A stretch of 64,000 nt of DNA from CAXBNB01 sp965267535 (GTDB taxonomy: Bacteria > Bacteroidota > Bacteroidia > Cytophagales > Cyclobacteriaceae), in contig OZ254082.1 in assembly GCA_965267535.1 (NCBI GenBank), positions 1,178,001 to 1,242,000 of the forward strand, read 5' to 3'. The translations under genes were made by a program, and so were the position numbers. Of the stretch, positions 44,922 through 52,876 are shown in pieces (within the stretch, counting starts at the first letter, position 1; each line of letters begins with the position of its first letter). The notes under the pieces were generated by a model. It saw nothing but the letters and a program-made list of their open reading frames with translations, was not told the DNA's origin and ran no database searches.

Positions 44922-46237
44922 AAAAGCGACTGGAAGATGTCGTTGAAAATGGCAAATCCCATCAGGCCTAGTAGCAATACCATGCCTACTTTTTGTGCGT
45001 TTTCTAAAAATTTGTCCGATGGTTTTCTACCTGATATCATCTCGTAAGTAAGGAATACTACGTGCCCTCCGTCGAGAGCTGGTATCGGCAGGAAGTTCAT
45101 AAAAGCCAGTATCATAGACAACAATCCGGTGATGTTCCAGAATTTAACCCAGCTCCAGGTGCCACCGTATATCTGAGCGATACGAATTGGGCCGCTTAGC
45201 GATTTTGATACCGATACTTCACCACGGAATATCTTGCCAAAACCGAGTATGTTGACCCATACTTTACCGAAAGCTTCCTGAGTGCCTTTGGCTATTGCCT
45301 CGCCAAATGAATAATCAATCTGAGAATAGTTTAACAACGATACTGGGTAGAACCCTAGCGTTCCGTCTTCGTCTACGTTGAATTGTAGCGTTTCTTTTTG
45401 GCCCGAAGCACGCTGTATTACAGCCGATATTTGTTGACTGGCGTTGTTTTCCAGTTGTTCTTTAAACTCGTGAAAGTAGTTTGTGGACTTTCCGTTGATC
45501 GACAGGAATTTGTCGCCTTCCTGGAGTCCTCCGTCGGCAGCCGGGCTGCCGGGCATTACTTCACCTACCTTGAAAGGGAAAAGAAAACCAATGAAACGTC
45601 CTTTGTTTTCTTTGTCAGAATACTTGTCGAGAAAAGTAGCAGGAATGTTTATGGTAATCGTTTGTGAACCACGTTGCACCTCGTAGTAGCACTGGTCAGC
45701 CATAATGGCTTCCGGGCTGATCAGGTCAGTAAATTTCTCATAGTCTTTGCCGTTTACTTTGAGTACTTTGTCGCCAGTTTGAAAGCCTACTTCCTGACCT
45801 AGCTCATAGGCAAGTATACCGTGCTTGTTGAGTTCGTCCTTTGGAAGAATGGATTCACCCTGACTGTAGAATAAACCAATGAAGATAAGTATACCTGTGA
45901 TGACATTGACGATGATGCCGCCCATCATTACGATCAGCCTTTGCCAGGCGGGTTTTGCTCGAAATTCCCAGGGTTCAGGTTCAGCCTTCATGTTTTTGGT
46001 GTCGAGCGATTCGTCGATCATTCCCGATATTTTCACAAAACCGCCTAGTGGTATAGCACCCAGCGAGTATTCTGTTTCTCCGTACTGAAATCCCCATATT
46101 TTAGGAGGGAAGCCGATGGAAAATTTTTCCACTCTCATGCCAAATGCTTTGGCGGCTATTAAATGTCCCCATTCGTGTACTCCTACTAAAATTGAAAGGC
46201 CCAAAATCAATTGGGCGGTCATTACTATTCCCTCCAT
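44918..46237 (-). CDS. rseP: Site-2 protease RseP
   Basis: A 439-residue intramembrane zinc metalloprotease of the RseP/M50 family, cleaving anti-sigma factors and remnant signal peptides. The zinc motif HEWGH is at residues 21-25 in the first helix; the third ligand is in NFLPIPALDGGH near residue 395. Between lie periplasmic PDZ domains (VGFQTGDKVLKVNGKDY and PAADGGLQEGDKFLSINGKS). The start ATG overlaps the dxr stop by 1 nt (TAATG), so it is coupled to dxr, an order common in many bacteria. Confidence 0.97.
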   Translation of the reverse strand: MEGIVMTAQLILGLSILVGVHEWGHLIAAKAFGMRVEKFSIGFPPKIWGFQYGETEYSLGAIPLGGFVKISGMIDESLDTKNMKAEPEPWEFRAKPAWQRLIVMMGGIIVNVITGILIFIGLFYSQGESILPKDELNKHGILAYELGQEVGFQTGDKVLKVNGKDYEKFTDLISPEAIMADQCYYEVQRGSQTITINIPATFLDKYSDKENKGRFIGFLFPFKVGEVMPGSPAADGGLQEGDKFLSINGKSTNYFHEFKEQLENNASQQISAVIQRASGQKETLQFNVDEDGTLGFYPVSLLNYSQIDYSFGEAIAKGTQEAFGKVWVNILGFGKIFRGEVSVSKSLSGPIRIAQIYGGTWSWVKFWNITGLLSMILAFMNFLPIPALDGGHVVFLTYEMISGRKPSDKFLENAQKVGMVLLLGLMGFAIFNDIFQSLF

Positions 46238-47394
46238 TAACTAATAATTTCTAATGCTTTTATTCTTGTTTCCTTGTCTGTATTTACGTAATCATCCAGT
46301 GTTGGGCGGGCAACATGGCTAATGCTGGCAAGGCATTTTTCAACTACATCAGACATGCCTAAAAAACTTACTTTGTCTGTTAAAAAACCCTCAACGGCTA
46401 TTTCATTGGCGGCATTGAGTATGCAGGGTTGGTTGCCTCCCTTCTCCATAGCTGTGTAGGCCAATTGAAGATTACGAAACGTTTCCATATCGGGTTGCTC
46501 AAATGTTAACGCTGGATAATCGGCGAAGTTAAACCTTTGAAAATCAGAATCCAACCTATCGGGATAACTTAGCGCAAATTGTATGGGTAAGCGCATGTCT
46601 GGTAGCCCCATTTGTGCTTTGATAGACCCGTCTGTAAATTGAATCATAGAATGAATGATCGACTGTGGGTGTACGATCACTTCTATCTGGTCGTGTTTTA
46701 GTCCAAACAACCACTTGGCCTCTATCACTTCCAGGCCTTTGTTCATAAGCGAGGCTGAGTCTATGGTGATTTTGGCTCCCATGTCCCAGTTTGGGTGGTT
46801 GAGCGCCTGTGCTTTGGTTACTGATTGTAAAAAGTTGCTGTCTTTGCCTCTAAATGGTCCACCGGATGCAGTCAGTATTATTTTTTCTATCGGATTGTGA
46901 AATTCGCCTACCAGACACTGAAAGATCGCTGAATGTTCGGAATCTACCGGATAGAGATTTACTCCCTTTTCCTTTGCTAATTGCGTCACAAGTTCTCCAG
47001 CCACTACCAGGGTTTCCTTATTGGCCAGTGCGATGTGCTTGCCTGCATTTATGGCATTGATAGTGGGCTTTAGTCCTGAGTAGCCCACCAAAGCTGTAAG
47101 AACCGTGTCGATAGATTCCATGGTGACAACTTGTGCGAGCGCGTTTTCTCCGGCATATACCTTTATGTCCAACGGGTCGAGTGCGCTAAATACTTCTTCG
47201 TACTTGCTTTCGTTAGCGATGACTACCGTGTTTGGATTGTGTTTTTTAGCCTGCTCGATCAGTAGGGTGCTGTTGTTTTGTGCAGTGAGCACCTCTACGG
47301 TAAACTTATCGCTGTGTCCTTCGATGACCTCAAGAGCCTGGGTACCGATGGAGCCAGTGGATCCTAGTATGGCTATGTTTTTGGTTTGATTCAA
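46237..47394 (-). CDS. dxr: 1-deoxy-D-xylulose 5-phosphate reductoisomerase
   Basis: A 385-residue enzyme of the MEP isoprenoid pathway, converting DXP to MEP with NADPH. The NADPH-binding motif IAILGSTGSIGTQALEVI starts at residue 7; NKETLVVAGE, SEHSAIFQCL (metal Asp/Glu region) and ILTASGGPFRG are the active-site blocks, with the C-terminal NAANEIAVEGFLTDKVSFLGM. Followed by rseP in the same operon. The 26-nt gap to the GH3 gene upstream suggests that gene also belongs to the unit. Confidence 0.97.
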   Translation of the reverse strand: MNQTKNIAILGSTGSIGTQALEVIEGHSDKFTVEVLTAQNNSTLLIEQAKKHNPNTVVIANESKYEEVFSALDPLDIKVYAGENALAQVVTMESIDTVLTALVGYSGLKPTINAINAGKHIALANKETLVVAGELVTQLAKEKGVNLYPVDSEHSAIFQCLVGEFHNPIEKIILTASGGPFRGKDSNFLQSVTKAQALNHPNWDMGAKITIDSASLMNKGLEVIEAKWLFGLKHDQIEVIVHPQSIIHSMIQFTDGSIKAQMGLPDMRLPIQFALSYPDRLDSDFQRFNFADYPALTFEQPDMETFRNLQLAYTAMEKGGNQPCILNAANEIAVEGFLTDKVSFLGMSDVVEKCLASISHVARPTLDDYVNTDKETRIKALEIIS

Positions 47395-47420
47395 ATTTAT
47401 CAGGGTTTTTGTGTTTTGGG

Positions 47421-48917
47421 TTATTCTGCCAGCCGGGCCAAAGCGTCTGCAATTTTGCGGTCGTTTGACAGTCGGGGTACTTTGTTTTGTCCGCCTAGCT
47501 TGCCTTGAGATTTCATGTATGTGATAAAAGCCCCTTTTTTCAGGGGAATTATTTTCAGATTTTCGAGTATGTTTCCTGTAATCAGGTCATCGTAGTATGT
47601 GTTGAGTTCTTGTAGTTTGGTGTTGAGGGTATTGGAAAAACGATCCATGTCTGATGGAGGCTGTCTAAACTCTACATACCATTCGTGACGTGGCAGGCCG
47701 TTTTCCGGCGTTACCTGCGGCGCTACTGTAAATTCTATTATTTCTGTTTCGGGAAAAAGTGAGACAGCATGGTGCATGGCTTTTTCTACTTCTTCGCCAA
47801 TTACATGTTCACCAAAAGCTGAAATAAAATGCTTGATTCTGCCGGACACAATAATGCGATGAGGATTTGTAGAAACAAATTTCACAGTATCGCCTATTGA
47901 GTAGCCCCACAGGCCGGCGTTGCTGTTTATGATTACGGCATAGTTTACACCCGTTTTTACTTCACCTATGGTTAGTCGTGTAGGGTTTTCGTTGAAATAT
48001 TCATCAGCAGGAATAAATTCATAGAAAATACCAGAATTGGCGAGCAGGAGCAACCCTTCGGCTTCCTGACTGTCTTGAAAGGCGATAAACCCTTCAGATG
48101 CCGGATAGGTTTCAATGGCGTCTACCGGCTTTCCAATGCTTTCAAATAGCTTGGCTTTGTAGGGCTCAAAGTTGACCCCACCGTGTACAAAAAGGGAAAA
48201 CTCAGGAAAGACATCTTTTATGGGTTTGCCTGTTTTTTCCTGGATTTTGTCGAAATACATCTGTACCCAGGGAGGAATACCGGAAATGAGAGTCATGTTT
48301 TTGGGAAGGGTTTCTTCCACTATTTTATCTACTTTGTCTTCCCAGTCTTCTATGCAGTTGGTTTCGTAGGACGGCATCTGGTTGCTTCGCAAATAGGAGG
48401 GAACGTGATGGTTGACTATACCCGATAGCCGACCTGTATGTATGCCTGCTGTTTGGCTTAGAATCGGGCTGCCAGATAAGAAAATGAGGTTGCCGTCTAA
48501 GAATTTGCTGTTGCCTGTTTCATCTACGTAGTTGAGCAGTGCATCCCGCGCACTATTGATGTGATTGGGTATAGAGGCCTTAGTGATTGGAATATATTTG
48601 GTGCCTGAAGTGGTGCCCGATGTTTTGGCGAAATACTCCGGTTTTCCGGGCCAAAGTATATTTTCTTTGCCTTCCAATATGTCTTTTACATAAGGCGATA
48701 ATTGCTCATAGTCACGTATGGGAACTGCCTGCTTGTAGTCGTTGTGATCTTGAATAGCCGAAAACTTGTGGTCTTTGCCGAATTGTGTTTGGGCAGCTGT
48801 GTTGATCAGGTCTTTCCTTATTTTTTCCTGAGCAATGTGAGGAGCGGTCATCCACTGTTTTTGTTTGCTGACCACATGCCGAGCAAAAGGTTTGCTTAGA
48901 AACGAACGAAATCCCAT
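47421..48917 (-). CDS. GH3 auxin-responsive promoter family protein
   Basis: A 498-residue member of the GH3 family of acyl-adenylating enzymes, known in plants to conjugate amino acids to hormones. The start at 48917 (MGFRSFLSKPFARHVV) agrees with Bacteroidota homologues. ATP-binding motif AKTSGTTSGTKYIPIT is near residue 95; YPASEGFIAFQ and SNAGLWGYSIGDTVKFVS follow, then SGRIKHFISAFGEHVIGEEVE. The bacterial substrate is unknown. It lies between murI (82 nt upstream) and dxr. Confidence 0.92.
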   Translation of the reverse strand: MGFRSFLSKPFARHVVSKQKQWMTAPHIAQEKIRKDLINTAAQTQFGKDHKFSAIQDHNDYKQAVPIRDYEQLSPYVKDILEGKENILWPGKPEYFAKTSGTTSGTKYIPITKASIPNHINSARDALLNYVDETGNSKFLDGNLIFLSGSPILSQTAGIHTGRLSGIVNHHVPSYLRSNQMPSYETNCIEDWEDKVDKIVEETLPKNMTLISGIPPWVQMYFDKIQEKTGKPIKDVFPEFSLFVHGGVNFEPYKAKLFESIGKPVDAIETYPASEGFIAFQDSQEAEGLLLLANSGIFYEFIPADEYFNENPTRLTIGEVKTGVNYAVIINSNAGLWGYSIGDTVKFVSTNPHRIIVSGRIKHFISAFGEHVIGEEVEKAMHHAVSLFPETEIIEFTVAPQVTPENGLPRHEWYVEFRQPPSDMDRFSNTLNTKLQELNTYYDDLITGNILENLKIIPLKKGAFITYMKSQGKLGGQNKVPRLSNDRKIADALARLAE

Positions 48918-48999
48918 GTGTTTGTATGTGTTGACTTTTTGAGTTGCTGCGAATTTAGTAGAAAGCAGGCTCAAATGCCTGCTTATTTCGGATAATTCG

Positions 49000-49800
49000 C
49001 TATTCCCATAGGGGGTATTTTTCCAGTTTTATTTGTTCACCAAAAAAGAGGTTGGCAGCATTTTTAAATCCCTCGGTAATGTCGGATACCAAAAAGCGAT
49101 TGTCGGCAATCTTGGTGGGTTGTAGTAGGTTAGCATCGCTCAGGTAATTCTGGAGAGCCCGTGCTACCGTTTCTGCCGAATCAATGATTTCAACCGAACC
49201 TTTGTAATATTGATTTATCTCTTCTTTGATAATAGGGTAATGTGTACATCCTAATATTAGGGAGTCGATGTAGCGCAATGATTTGTCGGATAGGTATTTG
49301 TCGATCACATCGTGACTGATCGAGTTGCCGACAAATCCTTCTTCGATCATGGGTACGAGTAGCGGGGTAGCTAATGCTCCAAATTCTTTCACTTTGCCGT
49401 TTAGTTTTTGCGCAAATACCCCGGAGTTTACGGTTTGTAAGGTGCCAATTAGCCCTACCTTTTTCATGCCATTGGTGCTGATAATGTGTTGCACTGCCGG
49501 ATCTATGACATTGATTACTTTGGCTTTCGAGCCTGTGTATTCTTTGATAAGATCGTAGGCTGCAGCTGAAGCGGAGTTGCAGGCGATAAGTATTACTTTG
49601 CAGTTTTGCTGCAGCAATATATCGGTGATTTTGATGGCATAGGCCTGTATAGTAGCAGTGGATTTGTCGCCGTAGGGTAGGTGCGCTGTGTCACCAAAAT
49701 AGATTATTTGCTCGTTGGGTAGGAGGTTGTTTACCGCTTTGGCTACTGTAAGCCCGCCTGTACCACTGTCGAAAATGCCAATAGGCTGTGATGCCTTCAT
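49000..49800 (-). CDS. murI: Glutamate racemase
   Basis: A 266-residue racemase making D-glutamate for peptidoglycan. Motifs: GIFDSGTGGLTVAKAV with catalytic-region Asp, YFGDTAHLPYGDKS, IACNSASAAAYD (first catalytic Cys) and LILGCTHYPIIKEE (second catalytic Cys and His). Length is normal. It is transcribed leftwards, like its neighbours. Confidence 0.97.
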   Translation of the reverse strand: MKASQPIGIFDSGTGGLTVAKAVNNLLPNEQIIYFGDTAHLPYGDKSTATIQAYAIKITDILLQQNCKVILIACNSASAAAYDLIKEYTGSKAKVINVIDPAVQHIISTNGMKKVGLIGTLQTVNSGVFAQKLNGKVKEFGALATPLLVPMIEEGFVGNSISHDVIDKYLSDKSLRYIDSLILGCTHYPIIKEEINQYYKGSVEIIDSAETVARALQNYLSDANLLQPTKIADNRFLVSDITEGFKNAANLFFGEQIKLEKYPLWE

Positions 49801-49879
49801 AGTGTGTTGCTTATCCTGCTAATAAACGGCAAATAAACGCCAATTGCTCAGAAAATAGCGAATAGTGATCTGTTTAATT

Positions 49880-51250
49880 TTAGCGGGTAAGGGACACGAG
49901 TAGATCCGATTGGGTGATAATGTGCACTTTGTCTCCTTCTCGAACCAGTAGTGCTTTGTTTTCTTTGTTGAGTAGAGACGAAAGTACATCGACGGTGTTG
50001 TCGCTGGCCACAAACCTAAACGACGGATCCATTATTTCAGCTACAGGTTGATCTTTGATGTCGGGTTGTTCAATCAGTTTTCTCAGGATTTTGGTATCGG
50101 AAATGCTGCCTACAAACTGACCATTGTCGACAATGGGAGCCTGGTCTATACCTTTTTCAGAAATGAGGGCAATAGCCTTGCCTATAGAGGTGGAAGATTC
50201 GATGGTAAAAAGTTCGTCTTTTTCTCCACGCTGATGAATAATGTCCAGCGCTGTTACAGATATGCCGCTTTCTGTATAGCCGTGATCTTTCATCCAGTTG
50301 TCGTTGTATATCTTGCCCAGGTAGCGCGTGCCATGGTCGGGCAGAATGATAACCATCACGTCATCGTTGGTCAGGTGGTTTTTAGCATAATCCAGGGCGC
50401 CTTTTACTGCAGAGCCACACGACCAACCTACAAATAAGCCTTCTTCCTTAGCCAGCCTTCGGGTCATTAATGCACCGTCTTTGTCTGTCACTTTTACAAA
50501 AGTGTCAATGACTGAAAAATCTACGTTTTTGGGAAGAATATCTTCCCCTATACCTTCGGTAAGGTAGGGGTATATTTCGTTTTCGTCGAATTTGCCTGTT
50601 TCCTTGTATTTTTTAAATACAGACCCATAGGTGTCTATACCTACACTAGTGATGTTTGGGTTTTGCTCTTTCAGGTACTTTGCTACGCCACACATAGAGC
50701 CCCCCGTGCCTACACCTGCTGCATAGTGAGTGATTTTCCCGTCTGTGTCTTTCCATATTTCAGGTCCGGTGGTTTCGTAGTGGGCTGCAGCGTTAGATAG
50801 GTTGTCGTATTGGTTTGGGTAAAAAGAGTTGGGGATTTCTCTGTTCAGCTTTTGTGCTACAGAATAGTATGATCTTGGGTCGTTTGCCGGGACATTTGTT
50901 GGGCAGACGTATACTTCTGCACCTACAGCTCGCAATATGTCTATTTTTTCCTGGCTCTGTTTGTCAGCGAGTGTGAAAATGCACTTATAGCCTTTGGCGA
51001 TGGCGGCCAGTGCTAGTCCCATGCCTGTATTACCTGATGTGCCCTCTATAATAGTGCCTCCTGGCTTGATCAATCCTTTTTTTTCGGCATCTTCTATCAT
51101 TTTTACTGCCATTCGGTCTTTCATGGAGTTGCCGGGGTTGAAGTATTCTACTTTTACCAGTATGGTCCCCTTTATGCCCTTATTCACACTGTTTAATTTT
51201 ACCAATGGCGTGTTTCCTATTGTTTCGATAATGGAATTGTAGTATTTCAT
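49880..51250 (-). CDS. PLP-dependent cystathionine beta-synthase / cysteine synthase with CBS pair
   Basis: A 456-residue enzyme. The start at 51250 (MKYYNSIIETIGNTPLVKLN) is preferred to an upstream ATG lacking family residues. Residues 1 to about 320 are the fold II PLP domain: Lys44 in FNPGNSMKDRM binds PLP, EGTSGNTGMGLA binds the substrate, and AGVGTGGSMCGVAKYL binds the PLP phosphate. Residues from about 335 form two CBS domains (IEQPDIKDQPVAEIMDPSFRF to IITQSDLLVSLTR), usually regulatory. CBS domains favour cystathionine beta-synthase, but cysteine synthase activity cannot be excluded. Confidence 0.94.
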   Translation of the reverse strand: MKYYNSIIETIGNTPLVKLNSVNKGIKGTILVKVEYFNPGNSMKDRMAVKMIEDAEKKGLIKPGGTIIEGTSGNTGMGLALAAIAKGYKCIFTLADKQSQEKIDILRAVGAEVYVCPTNVPANDPRSYYSVAQKLNREIPNSFYPNQYDNLSNAAAHYETTGPEIWKDTDGKITHYAAGVGTGGSMCGVAKYLKEQNPNITSVGIDTYGSVFKKYKETGKFDENEIYPYLTEGIGEDILPKNVDFSVIDTFVKVTDKDGALMTRRLAKEEGLFVGWSCGSAVKGALDYAKNHLTNDDVMVIILPDHGTRYLGKIYNDNWMKDHGYTESGISVTALDIIHQRGEKDELFTIESSTSIGKAIALISEKGIDQAPIVDNGQFVGSISDTKILRKLIEQPDIKDQPVAEIMDPSFRFVASDNTVDVLSSLLNKENKALLVREGDKVHIITQSDLLVSLTR

Positions 51251-51418
51251 TTTCTTCGAATTGATCTGTAACAAAGGTAGCCAGAAAGAGGTGTAAACAG
51301 AATTCCGATCTGTTCTTTGTTGGTCATCTGGAAAACATATAAATCACACCTGTTCGCAAAAGCATATTACAGGTCTTTTGAAAATGTTTGTTTATTTTTG
51401 GAAAAAAATAATCTAAAA

Positions 51419-51449
51419 TTGGAAAACTGGAAATAAAAAACTACCTTTG
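51419..51449 (+). promoter_or_regulatory. Promoter of the Xre/RES toxin-antitoxin operon
   Basis: TTG (51419-51421), 20 nt, TACCTTTG (51442-51449): exact match to the Bacteroidota consensus. Start codon follows after 17 nt, so the leader is very short. The flanks are A-rich; no clear operator repeat was identified. Confidence 0.7.
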
Positions 51450-51466
51450 GGAAAAGGGAGAAAACT

Positions 51467-51952
51467 ATGAAACGTGAACAAAAACGAGCGAAACCTTATC
51501 AGGAAACAGCAAAAAACACGTCAAAGGTTGAAGAGCCTGCAGTGGCATACCGTATGAGGGTAGAGCCGCTGGATTATCTGGCTCAAATGTCAGTACAAGA
51601 GTTGGATCAAGTGAAGCTCTCGGGAGATGCTCTTGTTGCTTTGCAGCAAAAGACGACACTTAGTCCTCAGGCTCTGGCAGATGTAGTGGGAGTGAGCAAA
51701 AGCAAGTATTATGAATTGGTGAGAATGGATAAGCTTTCATCAAAAAATCTTGATGCTTTGGCAGATTTTGCTACGCTTTGGCAAAAAGGTATTGAGGCTT
51801 TTGATGAAGATCAATCTTTGCTAAAGGAGTGGCTTCATACCCGAAATGAGAATCTGGGAGGCATTAGGCCAGTGGAGTTGTTGTCGTCCAGAATGGGGCG
51901 TAGGGAGCTTGAGAAAGCTTTTGAACGCATAGAATACGGCACGTACGGATGA
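51467..51952 (+). CDS. Xre/MbcA/ParS-type antitoxin
   Basis: A 161-residue antitoxin. Central HTH-like segment TTLSPQALADVVGVSKSKYYELV binds DNA; the C-terminal toxin-binding domain (DUF2384/MbcA-ParS-Xre) is ALADFATLWQKGIEAFDEDQ then NLGGIRPVELLSSRMGRRELEKAFERIEYG, which matches the family ending. The first 45 residues are charged and probably disordered. The gene's end overlaps the toxin start by 4 nt (ATGA). It should neutralise the RES toxin and repress its own operon. Confidence 0.92.
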   Translation: MKREQKRAKPYQETAKNTSKVEEPAVAYRMRVEPLDYLAQMSVQELDQVKLSGDALVALQQKTTLSPQALADVVGVSKSKYYELVRMDKLSSKNLDALADFATLWQKGIEAFDEDQSLLKEWLHTRNENLGGIRPVELLSSRMGRRELEKAFERIEYGTYG

Positions 51953-52401
51953 GGCTTTTTCATCTGGACAAGGCAAAATATCAGCATGTATGGCCTCCTG
52001 AGGGCACGCTACATGCTGAAGGAAGGTGGAATAAGAAAGGACAGTGGATTATTTACACTTCACCTGTAGTGTCTCTTGCTAAGCTGGAAGTGCTTGCCAA
52101 TGAAGGCATGTTGCCGTTAAAACGTGTATGCATGACAATAGAAGTTGCCGATGAGGCTTCTGTTTTTACCCTTTCGCATGATTTGTTGCCTGAAGATTGG
52201 CATAAAAAACCATACCCGCCCCGACTAGCTGTATTGATGAAAGAGTATCTCCTGGATGCAGATAGGCTTGTGCTTGGGGTGCCTTCGGCTCAGTCTTATG
52301 GTGAGTATAATTATTTGCTGAATGTAAGGCACAGAGACTTTTTTAGATTAGTAAGCCTCCATGAAGTCACTCCTGAGCCTTTTGATTCCAGGTTAAAGTA
52401 A
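51949..52401 (+). CDS. RES-domain NAD-degrading toxin
   Basis: A 150-residue RES-domain protein of the type (MbcT/Res) that depletes NAD and stops growth. The R-E-S core is visible: Arg26 in AEGRWNKKGQWIIYTS, Glu47 in SLAKLEVL and Ser113 in GVPSAQSYGEYNYLL. Tyr36 lines the pocket. The motif after the Ser reads NYLLNVRHRDF where most members have NP.HP. The pair with the upstream antitoxin is a complete type II module. Convergent with the next gene; only 3 nt separate their ends. Confidence 0.92.
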   Translation: MRLFHLDKAKYQHVWPPEGTLHAEGRWNKKGQWIIYTSPVVSLAKLEVLANEGMLPLKRVCMTIEVADEASVFTLSHDLLPEDWHKKPYPPRLAVLMKEYLLDADRLVLGVPSAQSYGEYNYLLNVRHRDFFRLVSLHEVTPEPFDSRLK

Positions 52402-52404
52402 TAT

Positions 52405-52869
52405 TTAATAATTGTAGTTTTCTGTGATTTGATTGCCGTTAGTGTCGGTGTAAAGGATGCCGAGCGTTTTAGGCGACAGGTGTCTGATGACGTAGGGGTT
52501 GAGGGGTTTTCCTTCCAGAGAGGTAAGGTATAGTGTGTCCGTAGCTATAAAACTGATGTTTTGAGAAAGCGACCAGCTTACTTTGTATAGTGTGTCAGGC
52601 TGAGAGTTAGCATTGCAGTTTTCAGGCTTTCCAATTTTATATAGCAGTGTGTCGGATGCATTTACTTTTAGCAAAAGCGTATTTTCGTCTCGGCAGGGAG
52701 TGAGGGGTACTTGTTGGCCATTCTCGTAACGGGCGCTCAGAGACCACAGTTTGGAGTCATCACTGGTAAGTATTCTGACTGCTTGTTTTTTTGTAAACTG
52801 ACGGGAAATATCGCCAGTATTGCACGACAAAAGACCGACCGACACACACAAAATCCAAAATCTGCTCAT
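52405..52869 (-). CDS. Uncharacterised small lipoprotein
   Basis: A 154-residue protein with lipoprotein signal (MSRFWILCVSVGLLSC, Cys16). The mature part is beta-rich with SLSARYENGQQVPLTPC, YKIGKPENCNANSQPDTLYKVSW and TDTNGNQITENYNY. I recognise no family. Its start lies 7 nt after the stop of the 617-residue secreted protein upstream, so they are probably co-transcribed and may work together. Confidence 0.75.
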   Translation of the reverse strand: MSRFWILCVSVGLLSCNTGDISRQFTKKQAVRILTSDDSKLWSLSARYENGQQVPLTPCRDENTLLLKVNASDTLLYKIGKPENCNANSQPDTLYKVSWSLSQNISFIATDTLYLTSLEGKPLNPYVIRHLSPKTLGILYTDTNGNQITENYNY

Positions 52870-52876
52870 AAATGCT

